Part shown: positions 6,515-13,708 of the stretch, piece after piece
Layout: every line of letters begins with the position of its first letter
Numbering within the stretch: the first letter of the stretch is position 1
Source: JBDTLH01 sp039934875
Lineage (GTDB): Bacteria > Acidobacteriota > Terriglobia > Terriglobales > Acidobacteriaceae
Direction: 5' to 3'
Assembly (NCBI GenBank): GCA_039934875.1
Contig: JBDTLH010000047.1
Coordinates: 1-15,733, forward strand
DNA length: 15,733 nt
The notes under the pieces: model-generated
Databases searched by the model: none
Told to the model about the DNA's origin: nothing
The model's input: only the letters and a program-made list of their open reading frames with translations
Position numbers and translations under genes: made by a program

Positions 6515-6606
6515 TGGCCGAGAGAAGGGGATTCGAACCGCCGGTAGAGCTATTGACCTACAACGGTTAGCAAACCGCCGCCTTCAGCCACTACGAGCTG
6601 CTCGCT
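6515..6606 (-). pseudogene. Broken tRNA-Ser(GCU)
   Basis: The minus strand carries a clear tRNA-Ser core: TGGCTGAAGGCGGCGG (end of the D arm into the anticodon stem), TTTGCTAA with anticodon GCT, a long class II variable arm (TAGGTCAATAGCTCTA), a T loop TTCGAAT and a 3' end reading TCTCTCG, G, CCA. It is not functional as drawn. The anticodon arm lacks one base after the loop (GCTAACCG where GCTAAACCG is expected), the T stem mispairs (GGCGG against CCCCT), and no GAGAG-type 5' acceptor strand exists to pair with TCTCTCG. The sequence upstream (GCGAGCAGCTCGTAG) looks unrelated. This is either a decayed copy or a partial tRNA left at an integration site. An intact tRNA-Ser(GCU) is expected elsewhere. 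Confidence 0.7.
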
Positions 6607-6650
6607 GCTGGCTTCTAGCGTCCGGCGGCGAAGGCAAAAGCTAGCAGCGA
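6602..6650. repeat. Imperfect 13-base inverted repeat beside the tRNA remnant
   Basis: TCGCTGCTGGCTT (6602-6614) and AAGCTAGCAGCGA (6638-6650) are reverse complements with a single mismatch (G-U capable in RNA), around 23 bases. It begins inside the expected 5' acceptor region of the tRNA-like element. It might be an intergenic repeat or the end of a lost element. The following 6651-6797 shows nothing I can name. Confidence 0.4.
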
Positions 6651-6797
6651 ACAATCGCCAATAGCTATGAGCCAGCGCGGACGCAATCAAATATGTCTCA
6701 GCGCCTAATTCGATTTTCGTGCGCGCCTGCCGCCGCGAGCCGCGCCCGCGGCACGGCCCATCATCTTTGTATCCACCCACCCGTCCCGCTCATCTAT

Positions 6798-6825
6798 TCG
6801 ACAGGCGCTGTTGTCTAGATAGAAT
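6798..6825 (+). promoter_or_regulatory. Candidate sigma-70 promoter of the thioredoxin-nDsbD-SCO operon
   Basis: TCGACA (6798-6803, 5/6 to the -35 consensus) and TAGAAT (6820-6825, 5/6 to the -10 consensus) are separated by 16 bases. Transcription would begin about 6832, leaving a short leader that holds GGAGG (6836-6840). The placement just ahead of the first gene of a tight three-gene run supports it. Confidence 0.6.
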
Positions 6826-6848
6826 GTTGGGTTGGGGAGGAAATGCAG

Positions 6849-7472
6849 ATGAGTATAGATTCCAGCCGGGTTGCCGAGAATGCCGGGGGGCACCGAATGG
6901 CGAACATTTTGACCCTTGTTGTTGCCATCCTGTTTATCGCCGGCATTATTTTTTACGGTACCCGTGGCGCGCGCTCCGCTCGGCAGTCGGCGGTGAAAGT
7001 CGGCGCGATCGGTACGCTCTCCACTGAAGGTCTCAACAATAAGATGGCGCCCGATTTCGAATTGTCGAGCCTCGATGGCAAGAAGGTAAAGCTTTCGGAT
7101 TATCGCGGCAAGGCGGTGGTGCTGAATTTCTGGGCGACCTGGTGCGGCCCCTGCAAGATCGAAATGCCATGGTTTGTCGCGCTCGAAAACCAATACCGTG
7201 CACAGGGGCTGGAGATCATCGGCGTCTCCATGGACGACAGCGGCAAAGATGGGGTTGAGAAGTTCGCGCAACAAATGGGCCTCAACTACACGGTGGTGAT
7301 GGGCAAGGACTCGGTCGGTGAAGCCTATGGCGGGGTCGAGGGGCTGCCCACCACGTTTTATATCGGTCGCGATGGCAAGGTGATCGACTCGGTCAGCGGA
7401 CTCATATCCAAGAGCGAGATCGAAGACAATATCAAGAAGGCGCTGGCGACCAGCGCGACGGCGAAATCGTAA
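6849..7472 (+). CDS. Membrane-anchored TlpA/ResA-like thioredoxin
   Basis: This 207-residue protein has one N-terminal membrane helix (about 18-37, NILTLVVAILFIAGIIFYG) that places a thioredoxin domain in the periplasm. The domain starts at MAPDFELSSLDG (66-77), has the active site WCGPC (C99, C102) after VVLNFWAT, and a cis-proline in EGLPTTFYIG (P167). ResA and TlpA relatives reduce disulfides in apocytochrome c or in copper-binding proteins during cytochrome oxidase assembly. An ATG at 6843 lies only two bases after GGAGG, so I prefer ATG 6849, eight bases after it; an ATG at 6897 just before the helix is less well supported. The stop TAA shares its last base with the next ATG (TAATG). Downstream nDsbD-like and SCO genes suggest it takes or passes electrons to copper chaperones. 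Confidence 0.9.
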   Translation: MSIDSSRVAENAGGHRMANILTLVVAILFIAGIIFYGTRGARSARQSAVKVGAIGTLSTEGLNNKMAPDFELSSLDGKKVKLSDYRGKAVVLNFWATWCGPCKIEMPWFVALENQYRAQGLEIIGVSMDDSGKDGVEKFAQQMGLNYTVVMGKDSVGEAYGGVEGLPTTFYIGRDGKVIDSVSGLISKSEIEDNIKKALATSATAKS

Positions 7473-7957
7473 TGCGAATCTGGCTGTTGGCATTGCTGGC
7501 GCTCGCCGTCTCAGCGGCAGCTGCGCAGGATTTTCCACCTGGCGGCAAGCCGCAATGGGTGGAACTCGTCTCCTCCTCCACCCCGGTCATTCAAGTTGCC
7601 GCGACCGGCGGAGCAAAGACGACGCTCGAATTTCGCGTCAAGCCGCAGATGCACATCAACTCCCACCAGCCGCACTCCGGCCTTCTAATCCCTACCGAGC
7701 TCGCGTTGTCGGCGCCTAAGGGAATCACGTTGCAGCCGCAGTATCCCGCGGGTCACGACATCAACCTGCCCTTTGAAAGCGAAAAGCTCAGCGTCTATAC
7801 CGGAGAGTTCTCAATTGAGGTGAACGTGCAGGCCAAGGGTACGTCCCCGGTGAAGGTAATGGTTCCCGCGGAGTTGAAGTATCAGGCCTGCAACGACAAC
7901 TCGTGTTTTCCGCCGAAGACGCTCAAATTTGAACTAGAGGTACAGGTTGCGCAGTAG
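7472..7957 (+). CDS. Periplasmic DsbD alpha-domain (nDsbD)-like protein, free-standing
   Basis: This 161-residue protein has a Sec signal peptide (LLALLALAVSAAAAQ, cleavage near residue 19) and one immunoglobulin-like domain matching the N-terminal alpha domain of DsbD. VKPQMHINSHQP (56-67) and the redox pair in KYQACNDNSCFPPKT (C140, C145) are the hallmarks; E. coli DsbD has C103 and C109 in a like YQGC...C context. In DsbD this domain takes electrons from the membrane beta domain and hands them to periplasmic partners. Here neither the membrane part nor the gamma thioredoxin domain is fused; the TlpA-like protein one base upstream may take the gamma role, and a CcdA/DsbD-beta protein elsewhere would be needed. 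Translation begins at the ATG of TAATG, with no ribosome binding site of its own, so it is coupled to the upstream gene. The stop overlaps the next gene by 11 bases. Confidence 0.85.
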   Translation: MRIWLLALLALAVSAAAAQDFPPGGKPQWVELVSSSTPVIQVAATGGAKTTLEFRVKPQMHINSHQPHSGLLIPTELALSAPKGITLQPQYPAGHDINLPFESEKLSVYTGEFSIEVNVQAKGTSPVKVMVPAELKYQACNDNSCFPPKTLKFELEVQVAQ

Positions 7958-8831
7958 AATTCTTGTCGCGATTGCCTGCATCGGCACGATGACAGCGCTC
8001 TCCGGCTGCAAATCGGATACTCGTTCAACGGCATTCCAGATCAAGCATAATGACGCTGCGGCGCACCACTACCTCAAGGGCAAGGTGCTCAGCGTGGACA
8101 TTCCTCATCGCACCGTGACCATCGCGCACGGCGACATCTCCCACTACATGCCGGGGATGACGATGCCCTTCGCGGTCGAGAACCCGTCTGAACTGGGGAT
8201 GGTACAGCCGGGAGATGAGGTCGAAGCCGACCTTGAGGTTGCCGACAACGTTGCGTATCTTCATTCCATCGATGTGACCAAGCCCGCGGACGGTCAGCCC
8301 ACCTCAAAGCCGGGAGCGGAGCACTACCCGCAGGTGGGCGAGGCGGCGCACGGTTTTCATCTCATCACTCAGAATGGCAAGCCCATTACGCTCGCCCAAT
8401 ACCGGGGCAAGCCGCTGCTGGTGGATTTTGTATATACTCGCTGTCCGTTGCCGCAATTCTGCCCATTGCTTAATATAAAGTTCGCCGAGGTGGCGCACGC
8501 GTTGCAGGACCACCCGTCAGATTATCCGCCGGCGCAGTTGCTCTCCGTCACCATCGATCCCGAGCACGATACCGTGCCCGTGCTGAAAAACTTTTCCACC
8601 CACTTTGACGCTATCAAAGGCGGCAATTGGAACTTCGCCACCGGCGCTCCCCAACAGGTGCATGACTTCGCATCGAATATGGGCCTCGATTACTGGCCTG
8701 ACTCCGGGCAGGTGGTGCACTCCGTCGTCGTCTATCTCATCAATAAGGACGGCAAGATCGCAAATATCTGGTACGGAAACGATTGGAAGACGCAGGAAGC
8801 GCTGGACGCGATCAAAATACTTGGTAATTGA
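7947..8831 (+). CDS. Copper-handling lipoprotein: CusF-like domain fused to SCO1/SenC domain
   Basis: This 294-residue protein has a lipoprotein signal with lipobox LSGC (C21). Residues about 42-112 are a CusF-like small beta barrel, with GKVLSVD, TVTIAHGDI and the methionine-rich copper site MPGMTMPF (68-75). Residues about 128-290 are an SCO1/SenC thioredoxin fold: GEAAHGFHLITQNGKPITLA, then YTRCPLPQFCPL with cysteines C166 and C172, and the copper histidine H258 in VVHSVVVYL. SCO proteins deliver copper to the CuA site of cytochrome oxidase or act as thiol reductases. The cysteine spacing is CxxxxxC, not the classical CxxxC; I recall this variant in other SCO-family proteins. The start is TTG at 7947 inside the upstream gene, supported by AGAGG six bases before it. 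The stop TGA sits in an intergenic repeat unit, so the LGN C-terminus is repeat-encoded. Confidence 0.9.
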   Translation: MRSRILVAIACIGTMTALSGCKSDTRSTAFQIKHNDAAAHHYLKGKVLSVDIPHRTVTIAHGDISHYMPGMTMPFAVENPSELGMVQPGDEVEADLEVADNVAYLHSIDVTKPADGQPTSKPGAEHYPQVGEAAHGFHLITQNGKPITLAQYRGKPLLVDFVYTRCPLPQFCPLLNIKFAEVAHALQDHPSDYPPAQLLSVTIDPEHDTVPVLKNFSTHFDAIKGGNWNFATGAPQQVHDFASNMGLDYWPDSGQVVHSVVVYLINKDGKIANIWYGNDWKTQEALDAIKILGN

Positions 8832-8940
8832 GTTAGAGGATTGGTAATTGAGTAATTGGTAATTTGTAAAGTGAGGGCCAATTACAGGTTCCTCACTTTA
8901 CCTGATTACCCGATTGCTCGATTACTCAATTGCCAATTTT
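8821..8940. repeat. Intergenic repeat cluster and long hairpin between convergent genes
   Basis: TTGGTAATTGAGT occurs at 8821-8833 and 8841-8853, and its core TTGGTAATT again at 8856-8864. The centre is a perfect 11-pair stem, GTAAAGTGAGG (8866-8876) with CCTCACTTTAC (8891-8901), around a 14-base loop. Outside it the right side carries the same element inverted and diverged (ATTACTCAATTGCCAAT, 8921-8937). The cluster fills the space between the SCO gene and AsmA and holds the SCO stop codon. It may end transcription from both sides. The variable repeat units resemble a dispersed genomic repeat, which one window cannot prove. Confidence 0.75.
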
Positions 8941-11796
8941 CTATTTCGGCTTCTTTTTGCCGAACTGATTTAAGAGGCCTTTCACCGCATCCTGCGCGTT
9001 GGGCTGCTGTTGTTGCTGTTTCGGATTGGGATTGGGTTGCGGCTGTTGCTTTCCGCCCAGCGCTCCCAGTATGCCGCTCACGCCACTGGCGCCCTTCTGT
9101 CCGTTGCCGCCGCCGAGAAATCCGGATAACATGCCCGCGGGATTGCCCGTCGTGGGCAGCAGGTTCTTGAGCTTCATCTGTGCGAGGTCCTGCACGTCAG
9201 GCTGGAAGTGGGGCGCGGAAAATGTGCCGGTCACAAGCACCGGAATCACCAGCTCTCCCGCATTGTTGGCGAGCGCGGTATTGAGGTAGCCACCGACGCT
9301 GGTACCGCCCACCTGCTTGCTCATCGCGCTGCCCAACACGGCTGTGACCTTCATATTCAACGCCTGGCTGGCCAGATTCACATCGCCCACTCCGGCCAAG
9401 GTCCCGCCGTCGATCGCCGCCTTCAGATTGTTGGTATGCGCCAGCCCGTTGCGGATGTTGAACGCGCCTGAGAGTTGCGAGATGTTGGTTGCGCCGTTGC
9501 CCCCGCCCGCGCCGGTGAATTTCGCGATAGAACCCAACTCGCGCAGCAGATCGATCCCGGTGACCTTACCGTTTTTCAAATTCAGGTCGAGCGTACCGTT
9601 CAGGGTCGCCGCCGGATTCCCATTCGCTACATTCACGAAGCTGATGTTGGCCTTGGTATTGAGCGCACCATAAATCTGCTTGACCGAACTTAAGGCGCTC
9701 AACAACTTGTTCGCGTCCACATTGGCGAGCGTGGCGTTCACTCCGATCACGGATTGCGCCGGACGCGTGTCAATGCTGACCGTGCCATTCTCCGTGCCGT
9801 TGAAGAGCTGCGAAGTGACCGGCGCCAATTTCACCACTCCGTTATCCAGAATGACGGTCGCCTTGCCATTGTTGAGCACCACATTCTGGTAGTTGATCTC
9901 ACCGATGCTCAACTGTCCGCCGCCGCTGACTTTATCCAGAGGCCCGGACGTTTGTGGCTGCTTCGACGCCGTATGGTCCGGAGCAGGTTGCGGTTTCAAC
10001 AGCGACTGCAACTCGCCGACGTTTACCTTGTCGGCATTGAGCGTAAATTGCAAATGGGGTGCGGCGAAATTGCTGACCGCCATCTGTCCGGTCGCGTTGG
10101 TGCTGGCCACATTCAAGGCCAGATTTTGCAGGGTCGCGGTATTTTGCGAGAAGCGCAGATCGGCATTGTGTATGTTCACCGGCTTGGTGAGTTGCGGCAG
10201 GGTGAGAGCCGCTTCGCGCAGCGTTCCCGTGCCGTCGAATTTTAGCGCCCCCGGGTTTGCAAGCGGACCGGTTACGTGCGCATTCAATGCGATCTGCCCG
10301 GTGCCGCTCATGCCTTCCGCCGCTGAGAGACCATATGCGTGAGCGATGCTGAGCAGATCCGCGAGATTAGTCTGGTTGGCATGGATGGTGGCGTCGATCG
10401 AGCGTGCCTTCGCGTCCGTGTAGTTGCTGAGCGTGAATTGCACATTCACCGCCGCTCCCCCCGAGGTGACGGTAAACGGGTCGGCGTGCAGCGAGGAGGG
10501 GGACATGGCGATCTGGATCTGTTTCGCCTCGACCGGCTGCTTGATCTGCGCTCCGGAGACACTTACATTGCTCAGGTTTACGCTTCCGGTGAGCGCCGGA
10601 TTATCCACCGCGCCCTTGGCCTCCACATCGGCATTGAGTTTGCCGGCTACATTTGTGCCGGGAGCGAATGCCACTCCGAAGGCAGCGCCGAGCCGCGCCA
10701 GTTCCCCCAGGCTTGCGTCATTCGCCTTCACGTGCACATCCGCGATCATGGGGGTGGCTTTGGTATTGATCGAGCCGGTGATGCTGACCGGCGTCGGACC
10801 GAGCTTCACGTTCATCTTCGCGATGTGAAATTCCTCGGAGTTGGTGTCGCCCTTGACATTGAAGTCCGCATTGATCGGGTAGCCAAGATCCACGCCGTGC
10901 AGCTTGCCCTCTTCGAGCTTCAAGTTGCCGTCGGCGGCGAAGTTGCCGTTCACGTTTTTGAGCGATACCTCGCCGCTCGCCACTCCCTCTGTGCCCTTCA
11001 ATGCGTCGGATTGCAGAAACTGTTGCAGTGCTGCGATCTGCACCGCGTTAAGAGTTAGTTTCGCATCCACCGGAGTCGCCGCCGTATTGCTTTGATTGAG
11101 CGGGCCGATATTCCCATCCAGCGCGATGCTTTGGTTGCCCTGCCCCGGCAGATGCGCGGTCAGATTGACTTCGAAGTTTTTATCCGGCGCAAAATTCTTG
11201 ACTTCGAGATCAATGTGGTCATACACCTGGCGCTGGTTCGCGGGCACGGCAGTCTTTGAGGCAACCGTCCCCGGCGCGGTTGGCGGCTGGTATAAGTCGG
11301 TTACCGCAACGCTGCCGTCGGTCAGCTTGAGGTCGCCCACTGAGAGCTGCTGGCTGGAGCCGGACGACGGCTGCTTGCCCGTGGTTTGCGTGTTGCCCAA
11401 CGAGGCGTAGTTCCACGTTCCTTGCCGGTTGCGCACCAGTTCGATCTTGGGCCGCACCAGCTCAATCGAATTGATCTCAATCTTCTTCGCCAAAAGCGGT
11501 AGTAGCTTGACGCTGATATCCACTTCATTGGCGGTTGCGAAGGGTTTGCCAGTAGGGAAGTTCGGGTCTTCGGCGATATTGACGTTATCCACTTTCACGC
11601 GTACGGGAAAGGTCTTCAACTCCATCTGGCCGAGCATGACCTTGCGCCCCAGGGCCTTTTCCAGCTCCGCCTGAATTTTATCGTGATACTGGTTCACGTT
11701 TACCAGTGCGGGCAACGCCAGCAGCACAATGATGAAGATCAAAATAATGGCGATGATCACGCCGATGATTACCCGCACAGGGCGGCTTATAGCCAT
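8941..11796 (-). CDS. AsmA-family inner-membrane-anchored periplasmic protein
   Basis: This 951-residue protein has one N-terminal membrane helix (about 9-31) followed by the AsmA start: LVNVNQYHDKIQAELEKALG (31-50), then RKVMLGQMELKTFPVRVKVD and LLPLLAKKIEINSIELVRP. A long middle part is made of repeated beta strands with many LxLxNxxxxG patterns, consistent with the repeating beta-groove fold of AsmA/VPS13-type lipid-transfer proteins. The AsmA C-terminal region is at about 720-890 (LNGTLDLNLKNGKVTGIDL, LSGAFNIRNGLAHTNNLKA, VPVLVTG-type end). The tail is low complexity with Gly, Gln, Asn and a run of five Gln, ending FGKKKPK. The family takes part in envelope lipid homeostasis and outer membrane assembly. 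The ATG at 11796 is backed by a perfect AGGAGG eight bases upstream. It is divergent from the TPR gene and convergent with the SCO operon. No partner gene is seen. Confidence 0.92.
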   Translation of the reverse strand: MAISRPVRVIIGVIIAIILIFIIVLLALPALVNVNQYHDKIQAELEKALGRKVMLGQMELKTFPVRVKVDNVNIAEDPNFPTGKPFATANEVDISVKLLPLLAKKIEINSIELVRPKIELVRNRQGTWNYASLGNTQTTGKQPSSGSSQQLSVGDLKLTDGSVAVTDLYQPPTAPGTVASKTAVPANQRQVYDHIDLEVKNFAPDKNFEVNLTAHLPGQGNQSIALDGNIGPLNQSNTAATPVDAKLTLNAVQIAALQQFLQSDALKGTEGVASGEVSLKNVNGNFAADGNLKLEEGKLHGVDLGYPINADFNVKGDTNSEEFHIAKMNVKLGPTPVSITGSINTKATPMIADVHVKANDASLGELARLGAAFGVAFAPGTNVAGKLNADVEAKGAVDNPALTGSVNLSNVSVSGAQIKQPVEAKQIQIAMSPSSLHADPFTVTSGGAAVNVQFTLSNYTDAKARSIDATIHANQTNLADLLSIAHAYGLSAAEGMSGTGQIALNAHVTGPLANPGALKFDGTGTLREAALTLPQLTKPVNIHNADLRFSQNTATLQNLALNVASTNATGQMAVSNFAAPHLQFTLNADKVNVGELQSLLKPQPAPDHTASKQPQTSGPLDKVSGGGQLSIGEINYQNVVLNNGKATVILDNGVVKLAPVTSQLFNGTENGTVSIDTRPAQSVIGVNATLANVDANKLLSALSSVKQIYGALNTKANISFVNVANGNPAATLNGTLDLNLKNGKVTGIDLLRELGSIAKFTGAGGGNGATNISQLSGAFNIRNGLAHTNNLKAAIDGGTLAGVGDVNLASQALNMKVTAVLGSAMSKQVGGTSVGGYLNTALANNAGELVIPVLVTGTFSAPHFQPDVQDLAQMKLKNLLPTTGNPAGMLSGFLGGGNGQKGASGVSGILGALGGKQQPQPNPNPKQQQQQPNAQDAVKGLLNQFGKKKPK

Positions 11797-11901
11797 GGTG
11801 AATACCTCCTGAAGCCGTTGAAATTAAGGGAATTCTATCTATTTATGCGTGGAAATACCCCACAATTAGAGCGATTTTGCCCGAATTCCGTTGCACCTCT
11901 T

Positions 11902-11931
11902 TTGACCTTGCCGAATTCGCGCTGATACACT
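11902..11931 (+). promoter_or_regulatory. Candidate extended -10 promoter of the TPR gene
   Basis: TTGACC (11902-11907, 5/6) and TACACT (11926-11931, 4/6) are 18 bases apart, with TG one base before the -10 (11923-11924), an extended -10 that offsets the weak hexamer. Transcription would start about 11938, ahead of the GAAGG ribosome binding site. No equally good promoter for the divergent AsmA gene is seen in 11811-11900. Confidence 0.5.
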
Positions 11932-11969
11932 AAGGAATCCACCCCCATCTCCCGATTGAAGGTTTAACC

Positions 11970-12686
11970 TTGCCCAGCATCAAAGCTTTAAAGCACGATC
12001 GCACTCAGGAAGTCGCCAACGAAGCCGTACATTGGACCCAGAGCCACCGCAACGCGATCATCGCGACCGCCGCGGGGGCGCTGATAGTTGCCGCCATTAT
12101 TATCGGTGTCTATACCTACATGCAAAATCAGGACCGGGCGGCCAGCACTGCCCTGGGACACGCCATGCAGGTGCTGCAATCGCCGGTTCGCCAGCCGGGG
12201 CAGCCAGCGGACCCGAACCAGCCGTCCTTTGCCAACGCACAGGAGCGTGACAAAGCCGCACTCGGTGAATTCGAAGGCGTAGCCGGTAAGTTCCCCCGCA
12301 CCGATGCCGGACACTATAGCCTTTTCATGGCAGGCGTCGTGCAGCTCGATAGCGGAGACATCGCCGCGGCCGAGAAGAGCTTCACCCGCACCCGCAATGA
12401 TGGATCAAGCGACGTAAGCTCGCTGGCCAAGCTGGCCCTGGCGAATATCTACGTCGGGCAGAAGCGCGACGCGGATGCGATCAAAATCTATAAAGACCTG
12501 ATGGACCATCCCACGAACAGCGTTCCCAAGGTCACCCCGGAGCTGGAGCTCGCGCAATACTACGAGAGCCACAACCAGAAGGCGGATGCGGTGAAGCTCT
12601 ATGATCAAATGCAGAAAGAAAACGCCAAATCGCCGATCGGGCAGCTAGCACAATCCAAAATCACCGAACTCGAAGCCGGCAAGTAG
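11970..12686 (+). CDS. Membrane-anchored TPR protein, YfgM-like (TPR_21)
   Basis: This 238-residue protein has a short basic cytoplasmic start (SIKALKHDRTQEVANEAVHW), one membrane helix (about 29-50, AIIATAAGALIVAAIIIGVY) and a periplasmic helical repeat domain. Repeat-like helices include FPRTDAGHYSLFMAGVVQLD, GDIAAAEKSFTRTRN, SSLAKLALANIYVGQ, KRDADAIKIYKDLM and ADAVKLYDQM, typical TPR A/B helices. The layout matches YfgM, an ancillary SecYEG subunit that links translocation with periplasmic chaperones such as SurA/PpiD. That fits a window with a PpiC-type chaperone nearby, although the genes are on opposite strands. The start is TTG at 11970, with GAAGG eight bases upstream; no ATG precedes the membrane helix. 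Expression probably comes from the extended -10 promoter at 11902-11931. Confidence is high for the fold and moderate for the YfgM role. Confidence 0.82.
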   Translation: MPSIKALKHDRTQEVANEAVHWTQSHRNAIIATAAGALIVAAIIIGVYTYMQNQDRAASTALGHAMQVLQSPVRQPGQPADPNQPSFANAQERDKAALGEFEGVAGKFPRTDAGHYSLFMAGVVQLDSGDIAAAEKSFTRTRNDGSSDVSSLAKLALANIYVGQKRDADAIKIYKDLMDHPTNSVPKVTPELELAQYYESHNQKADAVKLYDQMQKENAKSPIGQLAQSKITELEAGK

Positions 12687-12690
12687 GGAG

Positions 12691-12704
12691 GGTCGGCTCC
12701 GACC
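12691..12704. terminator. Short GC hairpin between convergent genes
   Basis: GGTCGG (12691-12696) and CCGACC (12699-12704) are exact reverse complements two bases apart, five bases after the TPR stop and about 20 beyond the stop of the oxidoreductase on the other strand. No T run follows on either side. It may work as a weak bidirectional stop. Confidence 0.35.
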
Positions 12705-12724
12705 ATTCGCGCCAAGCGATCGGT

Positions 12725-13708
12725 TTAGAGCCGAGCCCTCTGGCCGTGCCTAGCGCTTTCATACGCCGCATCGATAATCCGCTGGTTTTTTAGTCCATCC
12801 TCACCCGAGCACAGGAAGGGCGCGCCGCTTTCGAGCGCCTCGCTGAAGGCGTCAAACTGAATTCCGTAAGCCCGGGAATTGTCACATTGGACGCGTCGCA
12901 CCTCGCGCTGCTCTTCCCATAGGACAATCTCTATCGGGCCCTCTACGTAGAAGCAGTTGCGGGATTCGAGCGTTCGTTTAGATCCCACGACTTGCAAGCT
13001 GGTGCGATAGGGCGCGCGCGTGCTGACGAAGACGTCTGCCAATAGGCCGGCTGTGAATTCGAGCGTAATCTCCGCACTGGCTTCCACCCTCGCATTTTCG
13101 CCGTCGCGCATGATGGCGCCCACGGACTGCACTTCCTGCCGCAACACGTAACGCAAGGTGTCGAAGCAGTGGACGCCAACATCCCCCGTCGGTCCTCCAC
13201 ACGCCAGCTTTGCATCGGTGATCCAATTCCGTGGTGAGCCGTAGCCGGGGTAGATGAACTCGGCACGAGCGTGCAGCACCTCGCCCAGCATTCCGGAGGC
13301 GACCCACTCGCGTGCCGTATTCACGCTCTCTTCGAAGCGCATCACATGGGCGACGCCAAGCGCTTGCCTTGAACTCTGCGCCGCTGCGATCATCCGTTCG
13401 CACTCGCTCGCGTTCATCGCCATGGGCTTTTCGCAGAGTACGGGCTTGCCGCAGCGAAACGCGATTTCCGCGTGCTCCAGATGCAATGCGTCGGGAGAGG
13501 TGACGAAGATTGCGTCCACGTCATCGGCGCTGCACAATGACTCCACTGTGGCATGGCCGCGGATGCCGAACCGCAACTCGATATCCCGCACTTTGGAAAC
13601 ATTCTGGCGCCAAAACGCGGTCGGCTGCGAGTTGCGGGCAACATTGAATCCCGGCATCAGCCGCTTCTCTGCGTGATGTCCAAAGCCGAGTATCCCATAG
13701 CGCACCAT
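12725..13708 (-). CDS. Gfo/Idh/MocA-family NAD(P)-dependent oxidoreductase
   Basis: This 327-residue cytoplasmic protein begins with a Rossmann fold, YGILGFGHHA (4-13), holding the GxGxxA dinucleotide motif. AIFVTSPDALHLEHA (66-80) and VLCEKPMAMN (90-99) follow, the EKP motif carrying the conserved lysine K94. The C-terminal alpha/beta domain has GGPTGDVGVHCFDTLRYVL (171-189), in which D176 and H180 are the usual catalytic residues. Family members oxidise or reduce sugars, inositols or their derivatives; substrate is not predictable. The ATG at 13708 shares a base with the stop of the upstream PpiC gene (TAATG), so it is co-translated, with only a weak GGGA ribosome binding site. A sugar dehydrogenase at the end of a periplasmic folding operon is an odd companion. 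Length and motifs are complete, so it is probably active. Confidence 0.9.
   Translation of the reverse strand: MVRYGILGFGHHAEKRLMPGFNVARNSQPTAFWRQNVSKVRDIELRFGIRGHATVESLCSADDVDAIFVTSPDALHLEHAEIAFRCGKPVLCEKPMAMNASECERMIAAAQSSRQALGVAHVMRFEESVNTAREWVASGMLGEVLHARAEFIYPGYGSPRNWITDAKLACGGPTGDVGVHCFDTLRYVLRQEVQSVGAIMRDGENARVEASAEITLEFTAGLLADVFVSTRAPYRTSLQVVGSKRTLESRNCFYVEGPIEIVLWEEQREVRRVQCDNSRAYGIQFDAFSEALESGAPFLCSGEDGLKNQRIIDAAYESARHGQRARL

Noticed and set aside
6365..6547. 60-codon plus-strand open frame
   Set aside because: It runs antisense into the tRNA-Ser remnant (its end translates the T-loop region) and has no ribosome binding site.
6515..6606. Functional tRNA-Ser gene
   Set aside because: The 5' acceptor strand, a base of the anticodon arm and T-stem pairing are missing, so a working tRNA cannot be supported from sequence.
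6705..7538. Long open frame of 277 codons on the minus strand
   Set aside because: It lies antisense to the TlpA-like gene, whose domain, active site and start signals are clear. Its translation has no recognisable motif and the frame is open because of codon bias on the other strand.
8821..8940. CRISPR array
   Set aside because: The repeats are short, unevenly spaced and partly inverted, without spacers of constant length or cas genes.
10339..11058. Open frame of 239 codons on the plus strand inside AsmA
   Set aside because: Antisense to a well-supported AsmA gene; Arg/Gly/His/Val-rich translation without motifs.
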